This document shows positions 1-6,817 of a stretch of DNA of 6,955 bases, in pieces. The DNA lies in NCBI GenBank assembly GCA_037384225.1, contig JARROD010000360.1, positions 1 through 6,955 on the forward strand. Reading direction: 5' to 3'. The notes under the pieces are model-generated. The model ran no database searches and was not told the DNA's origin. It worked only from the letters and a program-made list of their open reading frames with translations. Positions within the stretch are counted from its first letter, which is position 1. The number at the start of each line of letters is the position of its first letter. A program made the translations under genes and the position numbers. Source of the DNA: JARROD01 sp037384225. Its GTDB lineage: Bacteria; Pseudomonadota; Gammaproteobacteria; Pseudomonadales; Cellvibrionaceae.

Positions 1-404
1 CGGACAGAGGTGACCGCTGGATCGTTTCCCTGGGGGTTATCGCACTATGGTCCACCAATCTGTGGTTACGGGAACCCCTGCTGACTCAGTTACATGCAGC
101 CCGCCCGTTTGTGCAGCGGGCCGAACAGCTGCGAAGAGAGCAACCCGCTCCCATGGTATTTTACCGTCTGGGTAAAGATAATGCGGCTCTGCGCTACCGG
201 GTAAACGCCGACATCATTGGATTCTACCCGCATTTTACCGATACCCCAGAGCCATTGAAACAACTTGTCACACCGTATTACCTCATGGTCTGTGACCGCG
301 ACATCGCCGCCATACAAAATACCAGTATCAAATTACCGTTACCGGCTATCACCGGTTTTTTTGACGGGGATGTCTGTTCTGTCTATTTTGTACAACGTAT
401 TTGA
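1..404 (+). CDS. C-terminal end of an ArnT/PMT-like membrane glycosyltransferase (5' partial)
   Basis: This reading frame is open from the left edge (first full codon at position 3) to a TGA at 402-404, giving the last 133 residues of a longer protein. It starts with a short hydrophilic stretch and one hydrophobic segment (about residues 6-22, WIVSLGVIALW...). A soluble tail of about 110 residues follows. The layout of a last membrane helix, a charged linker (FVQRAEQLRREQPAPMVFYRL), a small alpha/beta domain and a stop is the same as at the C-terminus of the transferase at 2387-4099, which has KQVKERDKVVFFNHANE at the matching place. I therefore infer a paralogous lipid-linked sugar transferase of the GT39/GT83 (PMT-like) type. 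The catalytic N-terminal half lies outside the window, so the donor and acceptor cannot be judged. The gene ends 15 bases before arnB and is probably in the same operon. An unrelated multi-pass membrane protein is possible. Confidence 0.6.
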   Translation, partial: DRGDRWIVSLGVIALWSTNLWLREPLLTQLHAARPFVQRAEQLRREQPAPMVFYRLGKDNAALRYRVNADIIGFYPHFTDTPEPLKQLVTPYYLMVCDRDIAAIQNTSIKLPLPAITGFFDGDVCSVYFVQRI

Positions 405-419
405 TCGGGAAAGCATTTT

Positions 420-1562
420 ATGTCTGAAAAATTTTTACCTTTCTGCACGCCTCAAATCAGCCAGGATGATATCGACGCAGTAGTGTCCGTATTGAAATCC
501 GGCTGGATCACCACCGGCCCCCGGTGCGCGGCGCTGGAAACGGAGATTTGTCAGCGATTCGGCGCCCGCCATGCCGTAGCTATGTGCTCGGCCACCGCGG
601 CCATGCACTGCTATCTGGTGGCTGCAGGCATCGGCCCCGGCGACGAAGTGATCACCCCGTCGCTGACCTGGGTTTCCACGGTCAATCTGATTACCCTGCT
701 GGGCGCCACCCCCGTATTTGTGGATGTGGACCGCGACAATCTGATGGTAACCGCGGCGTCTGTCGAGCGGGCGATCACACCGCGAACGCGCCTGATCGTG
801 CCGGTGCATTTCGCCGGCGCTGCGCTGGATCTGAACCCGATATACACGCTGGCCGCCCGCCACAAAATCGGTGTGCTCGAAGATGCCGCGCACGCGCTCG
901 GCGCCGAATACAAAGGCCGCCCTATCGGCAGCCACGGGGACGCGATTTTCTCCCTGCAAGCCATCAAGAATATCACCGCTGCCGAGGGTGGTGTGTTTGT
1001 AACCGACGACGGCGAATTGGCAACGCGCATGCGGCAGATGCGATTCCACGGCCTCGGGGTGGACGCTTACGATCGCACCACCCAGAGCCGCCGCCCACAG
1101 ACAGAAGTGCTGGAACCCGGCTTTAAATACAATCTGCCGGATATGTGCGCGGCGCTGGCGTTGAGCCAATTGCAGCGACTGGAAATGATCAACGGCAAAC
1201 GCCGCGAAATTGCCGAATTCTACTTGCAGGCACTGCGGGATATCCCTCAGGTCACACCGTTGCAGACACCCCACTGGCCCCATACTCACGCCTGGCATTT
1301 GTTCGTTATCCGGCTCAATAAATCCGCAAAAGTATCACGGGATCAGTTTATCGAAGCCATGAAGGCGCAACAGATCGGGTGCGGCATCCATTTTCTCGCG
1401 GTTCATCACCAAAAATACTATCGCTTGATGCGCGGCGATAAACCATTACATCTACCCGATACCGAATGGAATTCCGAACGCATCTGTTCCATTCCCCTGT
1501 TTCCGGATATGACATTGGGCGATGCCGAACGCGTGATAAGCGCTATCCGGTCGATTGTCTGA
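420..1562 (+). CDS. arnB: UDP-4-amino-4-deoxy-L-arabinose--oxoglutarate aminotransferase ArnB
   Basis: This 380-residue protein is a cytoplasmic PLP-dependent enzyme of the DegT/DnrJ/EryC1/StrS family, the usual length for ArnB. ArnB transfers an amino group from glutamate to UDP-4-keto-L-arabinose and so makes UDP-L-Ara4N, the sugar used to shield lipid A phosphates from cationic peptides and polymyxin. Features recalled from the Salmonella/E. coli enzyme are present: SGWITTGP (27-34), GDEVITPSLTWVSTVN (74-89), EDAAHA with the PLP-ring Asp (about D155), AIKNITAAEGG with the Schiff-base lysine K183, FHGLGVDAYDR (209-219) and TEWNSERICSIPLFPDMT (348-365). The ATG at 420 has GGGA at 407-410, nine bases upstream, and agrees with the family N-terminus (FLPF). 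The gene follows the previous one by 15 bases, and arnE starts two bases after its stop. A related UDP-aminosugar aminotransferase role is possible, but the motif match makes ArnB much more likely. Confidence 0.94.
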   Translation: MSEKFLPFCTPQISQDDIDAVVSVLKSGWITTGPRCAALETEICQRFGARHAVAMCSATAAMHCYLVAAGIGPGDEVITPSLTWVSTVNLITLLGATPVFVDVDRDNLMVTAASVERAITPRTRLIVPVHFAGAALDLNPIYTLAARHKIGVLEDAAHALGAEYKGRPIGSHGDAIFSLQAIKNITAAEGGVFVTDDGELATRMRQMRFHGLGVDAYDRTTQSRRPQTEVLEPGFKYNLPDMCAALALSQLQRLEMINGKRREIAEFYLQALRDIPQVTPLQTPHWPHTHAWHLFVIRLNKSAKVSRDQFIEAMKAQQIGCGIHFLAVHHQKYYRLMRGDKPLHLPDTEWNSERICSIPLFPDMTLGDAERVISAIRSIV

Positions 1563-1564
1563 AT

Positions 1565-1921
1565 ATGCTCGCCTGGTTCTTTCTTCTCGCCACTATTGTG
1601 CTCACCGTCAGCAGTCAGGTGTTGCAAAAGCAGGTGGCGCTGGCTGCCTGGCCAGTGTCCAGGGGCAACAGAGGTAGGCTCATTTTCTATCGACGCCAAC
1701 CGCGTTTCTGGCTGGCACTGCTCTGTCTCGCCGCCGCCATGATGTGCTGGCTGGTGGTGCTCGACGTAATGGAGGTCAGCAGCGCCTATACCTGGCTGAG
1801 TGTAAACTACGTTTTGATGCTGCCGATTTCGCGCCTGCTGTTTGGCGAAAACATCCCCCCGACCCGATGGTTGGGCGTATTGATAATTGTCGCCGGCTTA
1901 AGCCTGTTGGCATGGAGTTGA
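1565..1921 (+). CDS. arnE: Probable undecaprenyl-phosphate-L-Ara4N flippase subunit ArnE
   Basis: This is a 118-residue integral inner-membrane protein of the small-multidrug-resistance/EamA-like fold. Four hydrophobic segments lie at about 3-20, 48-67, 72-91 and 102-117, separated by a basic loop (RGNRGRLIFYRR, 33-44). The family ArnE/PmrL is about 111 residues long and works with ArnF to move undecaprenyl-phosphate-L-Ara4N from the cytoplasmic to the periplasmic face. The match to ArnE rests on SSQVLQKQVA near the N-terminus (AGQLCQKQ in E. coli), CWLVVLDVMEVSSAYTWLSVNYV (60-82, split here by a helix boundary) and the closing RWLGVLIIVAGLSLL. The ATG at 1565 is preferred because it sits two bases after the arnB stop and gives the family length. 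An upstream in-frame start at 1466 would overlap arnB by about 100 bases. I see no good ribosome-binding site, which suggests translational coupling to arnB. Confidence 0.85.
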   Translation: MLAWFFLLATIVLTVSSQVLQKQVALAAWPVSRGNRGRLIFYRRQPRFWLALLCLAAAMMCWLVVLDVMEVSSAYTWLSVNYVLMLPISRLLFGENIPPTRWLGVLIIVAGLSLLAWS

Positions 1922-1928
1922 GTACATA

Positions 1929-2366
1929 ATGTCTGCGCAAAACAGACTTCGCCACGGCTGGGGTTGGGCACTGGGCAGCGTCGTATTGGTCTCCTGTGCC
2001 CAGTTGAGTCTGAAATACGGCATGCAACAATTACCGGGCAACCCCGGTTTTTCAACCTATACCGCCATGTTCGAATACCGTTACTGGGCGCCGGTTATCG
2101 CCCCCATCGCCGTAGGGCTGGTGTGTTATGCAACGTCGGTACTGTGCTGGCTTTCAGCGTTGGCCCGTTTGCCGTTGAGTCTCGCCTATCCCTTATTAAG
2201 CCTCAGCTATTTACTGGTGTACCTGGGGGCCATCCTATTGCCCGGCTTTAATGAAACCGCCAACGCAATGCGACTGACAGGTGTGGTCCTGGTTTGTATC
2301 GGCGCGGGACTTATCGCCTGGCCTTCGACACGAAAAGACCCTGAAAATGCCGGCCCCGGAACATAG
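1929..2366 (+). CDS. arnF: Probable undecaprenyl-phosphate-L-Ara4N flippase subunit ArnF
   Basis: This is a 145-residue inner-membrane protein with four hydrophobic segments (about 13-29, 53-76, 84-104 and 115-131), the partner of ArnE in the lipid-linked L-Ara4N flippase. Motifs shared with E. coli ArnF/PmrM (128 residues) are AQLSLKYG (24-31), SVLCWLSALARLPLS (70-84, compare SVFCWYKTLHKLALS), AYPLLSLSYLLVY (86-98) and LPGF (104-107). The protein is somewhat longer than the E. coli form, with an extended N-terminus and a hydrophilic, Pro/Gly-rich C-terminal tail (about 132-145). The ATG at 1929 lies seven bases after the arnE stop, with GGAG at 1914-1917 inside the end of arnE. Adjacent E and F genes fit the known need for both subunits. 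A generic EamA/SMR transporter is the alternative, but the context argues against it. Confidence 0.86.
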   Translation: MSAQNRLRHGWGWALGSVVLVSCAQLSLKYGMQQLPGNPGFSTYTAMFEYRYWAPVIAPIAVGLVCYATSVLCWLSALARLPLSLAYPLLSLSYLLVYLGAILLPGFNETANAMRLTGVVLVCIGAGLIAWPSTRKDPENAGPGT

Positions 2367-2386
2367 GAGACCTCACAGATCAATCA

Positions 2387-4099
2387 ATGAACACACCAAC
2401 TATGAACCACTTTTTCACTCGAACGCGATGGGCAGTACCGGCACTGATTGCCTGGCCGGTATTGCTCGGCCTTGGGCTTGATGAACGGGCCCTGACAGGT
2501 TCAGAAAACCGCTGGGCAGAGATTGCGCGCAACATGATCGAAACCGGCGATGCCTTTCATCCCATCATCAACGGTATAATCTACTTCGACAAACCACTCG
2601 CCTCCTACGGGCTGGTGGTTGGGATGCAATGGGTAACCGGTAACGTCGACGAACTGACTGCGCGCCTGCCCAGCGTTTTGGCCGGCGTGTTGCTGCTGTG
2701 GTGTGTTTATCACCTGACAACACAGTTGTGGAACCGGCGAGCGGGCTGGCTGGCCCTGTGGTTGACGGTAACCTGTTACGGATTTCTGTTTTGGGCGCAT
2801 ACGGCCGCGGCGGACCTGGTCAATGCAGCCTTTACCCTGCTGGCCGTCACCTGTTTTTTCCAACGACGGAATAAATCCGATCTGCTGTCCTATACCCTGT
2901 TTCATGTTATCTGTGCTGTCGGCTCACAGATGAAAGGGCTTACAGCCTGGGTAGTGCCCTGTCTGATCATTGCGCCTTACCTGTTGCGTGATCGACGCTG
3001 GCGGGCTCACCTCAATATCAACCACTTGCTCGGCCTGCTTATAGGTTTAGCCGTTTATACAACACCTTACACGATTGCCGCCAGTACCCCCCTGCCGCCG
3101 AATACAATTCTGCCGCAACATGGCCTGGGCGGATTTGAGCTTGTTATCCGGGAAAACATCGTCCGCTTTCTACAGCCGTTCGATCACAAGGACCCGATCT
3201 ACAGCTATATTTACCAGGTTCCGCGTATTCTCTTTCCCTGGTCGCTGCTTTTCATGGTCGGCTTTTATTCATTTGCGCGCCGCTATCGTGCCTTGAATAG
3301 CGCCGATCGCTGGCTGCTGGAAAGTATCATTCTGGTATTCATTTNNNNNNNNNNNNNNNNNNNNNNGCGCCGCTGGTACTATATTCTGCCCATCATGCCC
3401 CTGTGCCTCATGCAGCTGGCGGTATATCTGACCGGCAACGAAACGCAAAACCAGCGCCTGCGGAGCGTCGCCACAGTCGCAACAACCGGTTTATTGATGT
3501 TGTTCGCGCTCGCCCTGGCGGGGTTGCCGGCAATCGCGTGGTTCAAGGAGATAGCGTTACCGGGAGGCATCGCGGTTGCCGCCGCCCTGGCCCTGTTCGG
3601 TTCCATCGGCCTTTGGGGTCTGCAGCGCTGGCAGCGTGAAAAACTTGACGCGTTGACAGGTCAACACAATCTGCCCTCTGCCCAATTGTTAACGGCTACC
3701 CTGTCTATGGTACTGCTGTTCGGAATCGTGCTGCCCGCGCTGGACAGCTTTCGCCAGGAAAAACCTTTTGCTCTGGCGCTTGCAAAACAAGTAAAAGAAC
3801 GCGATAAGGTCGTGTTTTTCAATCACGCCAACGAAACCGTGGTGTTCTATCTGCATCACCCAGAGCCAATTCCGGTCGTTAACACACCGGATGAACTCGC
3901 TGCAGGGCCGCCACCTGGAGAAAATGTTGTCATTATCGCGGCCAGGCGGGATTTCCCGGCGTTGTGGAAGCGGTTTCCGTCATCGCGAAATGCCAAAATT
4001 CTGGCCGCTTACCAACCGCGACCATGGGATAAACAAAATAAAAAAGACGACCTTGTCGCCTATCGTTTGAACACACCGACCGCCGGAGATTTTCGTTGA
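2387..4099 (+). CDS. ArnT/PMT-like lipid-linked sugar transferase (contains 22 unknown bases)
   Basis: This is a 570-residue multi-pass inner-membrane glycosyltransferase of the PMT-like superfamily that includes ArnT (GT83). ArnT moves L-Ara4N from undecaprenyl phosphate to lipid A on the periplasmic side. The order of motifs fits: first periplasmic loop SENRWAEIARNM...GD (39-55), NGIIYFDKP (62-70), a loop Asp in HTAAADLVNAAF (D143), MKGLTAWVVP (182-191), RENIVRFLQPFDHKDP (255-270), and RRWYYILPIMP (328-338) before the last helices. A soluble C-terminal tail starts near residue 470. E. coli ArnT has DETRYAEI and YFEKP at the first two sites; here Ser39 replaces the Asp and Asp68 the Glu. Positions 3345-3366 are N, but the frame is the same on both sides. 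The start at 2387 is uncertain: AGGAG at 2365-2369 is 17 bases away, and a second in-frame ATG lies at 2402. The place after arnEF suggests an ArnT role, but the substrate is not proven. Confidence 0.82.
   Translation: MNTPTMNHFFTRTRWAVPALIAWPVLLGLGLDERALTGSENRWAEIARNMIETGDAFHPIINGIIYFDKPLASYGLVVGMQWVTGNVDELTARLPSVLAGVLLLWCVYHLTTQLWNRRAGWLALWLTVTCYGFLFWAHTAAADLVNAAFTLLAVTCFFQRRNKSDLLSYTLFHVICAVGSQMKGLTAWVVPCLIIAPYLLRDRRWRAHLNINHLLGLLIGLAVYTTPYTIAASTPLPPNTILPQHGLGGFELVIRENIVRFLQPFDHKDPIYSYIYQVPRILFPWSLLFMVGFYSFARRYRALNSADRWLLESIILVFIXXXXXXXXRRWYYILPIMPLCLMQLAVYLTGNETQNQRLRSVATVATTGLLMLFALALAGLPAIAWFKEIALPGGIAVAAALALFGSIGLWGLQRWQREKLDALTGQHNLPSAQLLTATLSMVLLFGIVLPALDSFRQEKPFALALAKQVKERDKVVFFNHANETVVFYLHHPEPIPVVNTPDELAAGPPPGENVVIIAARRDFPALWKRFPSSRNAKILAAYQPRPWDKQNKKDDLVAYRLNTPTAGDFR
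3345..3366. other. Run of 22 unknown bases (assembly gap or masked sequence)
   Basis: Twenty-two N characters lie inside the transferase gene, covering roughly residues 320-327. The downstream sequence continues in the same frame and the family pattern resumes immediately with RRWYYILP, so the true gap length is probably close to 22 bases. Related proteins usually have a short Ser/Lys-containing segment just before this Tyr-rich helix, so some functionally interesting residues may be hidden. Confidence 0.97.
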
Positions 4100-4101
4100 C
4101 C

Positions 4102-4857
4102 ATGATATTGAAAGCACCGGGATACCCGGGCATTTCCCGTTTTTTTGTCAGCCATGGCATTGTGCCCTTTACCTTATTTATACTCGCGGCCGCATGGCTG
4201 GAAACCAGCACACTGGACCTGCGCCTGGCGGGTTATTTTTACGACCCGGTATCGGCATCCTGGCCCTGGCGGCATCACTGGCTGACGTCCGACTTACTTC
4301 ACACCGACGCCCGCTACCTGACACTTCTGATCGCTCTTTTGATTTTGGGAACAGCCATTGCCAGCCAGCTCCATCCACCCTGGAAGCGCTTTCGCAAGGC
4401 CACCCTTTTTTTATGCTGCGGGTTATTGCTGGGGCCGGTGCTGGTTTTGCTGGCGAAGCACATTACCAACATCGACTGCCCCTGGCACCTAACCGACTTT
4501 GGTGGCACGCACACATACCTGCGCCTGCTGGAAACAAGGCCGTCCGGTTATGGTAGTGTTGAATGTTTTCCCGCCGGCCATGCATCCAGCGGTTACACCT
4601 TTCTGATAGTGTATTTTTTCAACCGCCGTTTCGCTTACCGGTTCCGTCATCTCGGTTTGCTGGCAGGCCTGGGGCCGGGCCTTGTGTTCGGTATTGCGCA
4701 ACAGGCGCGCGGTGCGCACTTTCTTTCCCACGATCTCTGGAGCCTGGCCTGCTGTTGGTTTTCACAAATGAGTGTATACCTGCTGTTTTATCGAGACTAC
4801 GAGCGGCATCTGGTCACCACCCGTGGAGTGTCTATACCCAAAGCGTTTGAGATTTAG
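4102..4857 (+). CDS. PAP2-superfamily membrane phosphatase
   Basis: This protein of about 251 residues has around five or six hydrophobic segments and the three active-site blocks of the PAP2 (type 2 phosphatidic acid phosphatase) superfamily: K119-x6-C-P-W (119-128), FPAGHAS (156-162) and RGAHFLSHD (203-211). PAP2 enzymes remove or transfer phosphate on lipid phosphates, usually at the periplasmic face. LpxE, LpxF and LpxT act on lipid A phosphates, and others act on undecaprenyl pyrophosphate. The first block has Cys where the classical KxxxxxxRP motif has Arg, so this belongs to a variant subgroup. The gene follows the transferase with essentially no gap, so it is probably cotranslated. 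The start is ambiguous: the ATG at 4102 has its GGAG (4085-4088) 13 bases away, while a TTG at 4096 overlapping the previous stop has ideal spacing and would add two residues. A lipid A phosphatase or phosphotransferase role is inferred from context only. Confidence 0.87.
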   Translation: MILKAPGYPGISRFFVSHGIVPFTLFILAAAWLETSTLDLRLAGYFYDPVSASWPWRHHWLTSDLLHTDARYLTLLIALLILGTAIASQLHPPWKRFRKATLFLCCGLLLGPVLVLLAKHITNIDCPWHLTDFGGTHTYLRLLETRPSGYGSVECFPAGHASSGYTFLIVYFFNRRFAYRFRHLGLLAGLGPGLVFGIAQQARGAHFLSHDLWSLACCWFSQMSVYLLFYRDYERHLVTTRGVSIPKAFEI

Positions 4858-4865
4858 GTATACAT

Positions 4866-6593
4866 TCAGAAACTTTCCTTGATTGTAACCAACCATTGAA
4901 AGCCGTCCGCACCCTCGATATCGTCCAGCGGGTAGGCAAAATCCAGATGCACGACTCTTCCCGATTGCGCCTTACTGGAAGTCAGGCGCAATCCCACACC
5001 CACATCTTTCAAGTAACCATCCTCACCCTTTGGATCGCTGCCGCCATGCCAGATACGGCCAACATCAAAAAACATGGCCGATCCGATATAAATCAGGTTA
5101 AACAGATGAATGTTGTAGAACTGCCGCCGCTCCAGGCGAAACAACATACGCCTGTCGCCATCGCGCAGGTTTTTATCATAACCTCTCAAGCCGGAATTGC
5201 CGCCCAGTGTCATCTGATTATCAGAGGTGAGGTTTTTCGCGGCGCTCAGTGAGAATTCTGCAAACAAGCTGCGATCGTCGTGGGTTTTGTGGTGCAGCGA
5301 GATGCGATATTCGCCCAACAGATTTTCCGGCTCTTCAATGTCGGTATTCCAATACCCCCCCAAGCTAAAACTATGTTTGATAATGTCAGATTCCGTTGCC
5401 ACCAACCGGTCCTCGCCACTACTATCAAAAACGAAATAGTTGGCAGTGGAACCCAAGCTTTTTGCAGCGTAACCCAATTTCATATTCAACCGCAGACCGA
5501 CGTGAACATCCTCAGTGCGGTGCAGGGTATCGAGATTACTGTAAATGGAATAGTCGTTTTCCACCCGCTCAAAATTTACCCAGGGGTAGGCATAGGTTCT
5601 GTCGGCGGGCAGGGCATCGAGGAAACCGGAGTCAAACTCGATGTCCTCGAAAGTGTGGGCTTCTCTGGTAAAACCGAGCCTCCAGCGGGACGTATAATCG
5701 CGCACCAAGCCATTCGACCAACCGTAGTACACATCAAATCCTTCAATAAAGTGGGCAAATTGATCCGCTTTCTCACCCTTTGAGTAAAAGGTGTCTTCGC
5801 GATCTTCCTGGTTGAATCCGAAACCCGCCGCCCAGCGGGCATCCAGCGCATAGAACGGTCGGTTCAAACTAAGTTTCGCGATGTTTCCGTCGCTATTATT
5901 GCTGAAATGGGAACGAAGGTTGACGCGGCTTCCCAACAGGTTTTCCGTTTTATAGGCAAATGTGTAACCGCTGCGCTCGTCGTCGTTGTGATAGGAAAAA
6001 TTGACTCTATTACCCGTACCGAGAATATTGTTGTCCTCCAGCCCTATGCCACTTTTATTTTCACCCCCACTCCTGGAAAAAGAGACCGAGGGATACAGCG
6101 TCCAGATATCGCGGGTTATCACCAGTATATCCACGCGCTGGCCGCAAACTCTGTAAGGCACTACGCGGGCATCATACAAATAATTACTTTTGCGCAGCAG
6201 TCGCGCCGACTCTTCCAGCAGACGCGGGGCATAGCTATCGCCCGGTTTAAACAGCAGTTGCTGCCGAACCACATAAAGCCGGGTATTAGTATGGTAATCG
6301 TTGGCCAGGCGGTAAAGAAAATGATTTTCGGCGGGGTTGGATTCATCGAACACGGAGCGAGAGCTAATCAGAACCTCACCAATGGTTAACTCGGTATCCA
6401 AAGACTCAAAATCCGGGTTAACATCCATGGCAATGGCCTCAATCGGCGTCGATTCATTCCCCTGGAGATAGAAACAACCTTGATCGCCTGAATTACCACT
6501 ATCAACGTTTTCATCATTATTTGCCCAAGCCAGGCCATAGGGAATGCTTAAAACGATGATCACAACCGGGATAAGTTGTTGCACCCTTTCCAT
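4866..6593 (-). CDS. Omp85/BamA-TamA family outer-membrane protein with one POTRA domain
   Basis: This 575-residue protein has a likely Sec signal peptide (residues 1 to about 24, hydrophobic VVIIVLSIPYG, cleavage near LAWA). An unassigned segment (25-105) is followed by one POTRA-like domain (about 106-161, with VVRQQLLFKPGDSY, a run of Leu/Arg residues and VDILVITRDIWTL) and a D15/surface-antigen beta-barrel (about 165-575). The barrel shows alternating aromatic strands, a GLRGY motif (468-472) like the conserved loop-6 RGF/RGY of Omp85 proteins, and a C-terminal Phe, the usual outer-membrane assembly signal. BamA has five POTRAs and TamA three, so this is a smaller accessory member. Its cargo or role is unknown. 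The start ATG has AAAGG at 6603-6607 on the minus strand, nine bases away. The gene is convergent with the arn operon, ends eight bases from it and has its own upstream region. Two lone cysteines (C40, C150) could pair. Confidence 0.88.
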   Translation of the reverse strand: MERVQQLIPVVIIVLSIPYGLAWANNDENVDSGNSGDQGCFYLQGNESTPIEAIAMDVNPDFESLDTELTIGEVLISSRSVFDESNPAENHFLYRLANDYHTNTRLYVVRQQLLFKPGDSYAPRLLEESARLLRKSNYLYDARVVPYRVCGQRVDILVITRDIWTLYPSVSFSRSGGENKSGIGLEDNNILGTGNRVNFSYHNDDERSGYTFAYKTENLLGSRVNLRSHFSNNSDGNIAKLSLNRPFYALDARWAAGFGFNQEDREDTFYSKGEKADQFAHFIEGFDVYYGWSNGLVRDYTSRWRLGFTREAHTFEDIEFDSGFLDALPADRTYAYPWVNFERVENDYSIYSNLDTLHRTEDVHVGLRLNMKLGYAAKSLGSTANYFVFDSSGEDRLVATESDIIKHSFSLGGYWNTDIEEPENLLGEYRISLHHKTHDDRSLFAEFSLSAAKNLTSDNQMTLGGNSGLRGYDKNLRDGDRRMLFRLERRQFYNIHLFNLIYIGSAMFFDVGRIWHGGSDPKGEDGYLKDVGVGLRLTSSKAQSGRVVHLDFAYPLDDIEGADGFQWLVTIKESF

Positions 6594-6636
6594 AGCGGGT
6601 TACCTTTAAGAGGCTGAAAACGGATAGCTTTGACTA

Positions 6637-6665
6637 TTCATATTAGCCTTAGAGACCGAACGCAA
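6637..6665 (-). promoter_or_regulatory. Weak candidate sigma-70 promoter for the outer-membrane protein gene
   Basis: On the minus strand, TTGCGT (6660-6665) and TATGAA (6637-6642) are spaced by 17 bases. They match the -35 and -10 consensus at three and four of six positions. Transcription would start near 6630 and give a leader of about 37 bases containing the AAAGG ribosome-binding site. The overlapping TAATAT (6640-6645) is a better -10 but lacks a -35 at good spacing. This is weak evidence, given for position only. Confidence 0.25.
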
Positions 6666-6729
6666 CCTAAATCAATCGCAACCGGTGCAAACGCAGAAGG
6701 ACACTGGCACCACCTGAAAAACAATCACC

Positions 6730-6779
6730 AGTCCGAAAGACGCAGCTACCGTGCCGGCTCGACGTTTGCGTCCTGGACT
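6730..6779. repeat. Imperfect inverted repeat, possible leader-RNA stem
   Basis: AGTCC (6730-6734) pairs with GGACT (6775-6779), and GACGCA (6739-6744) pairs with TGCGTC (6767-6772), separated by a small 4/2-base internal loop. The enclosed 22 bases include the self-complementary GCCGGC. In RNA this would give an 11-pair interrupted stem on either strand. It is not followed by a T-run, so it does not look like a terminator. Chance occurrence is not excluded. Confidence 0.3.
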
Positions 6780-6817
6780 TGCTGAAAAAGGGAAAATAGA
6801 GATCAAATCGAAATAAC

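Noticed and set aside
435..1298. Long minus-strand open frame (287 codons) opposite arnB
   Set aside because: It lies wholly antisense to a strongly recognised gene, its translation is rich in Arg/Gly/His/Gln with no family resemblance, and it is explained by high-GC codon use in arnB.
5280..5783. Plus-strand open frames opposite the outer-membrane protein gene (also 5907-6389)
   Set aside because: They are antisense to a well-supported gene with a signal peptide, POTRA and barrel motifs. Their translations show no recognisable domain.
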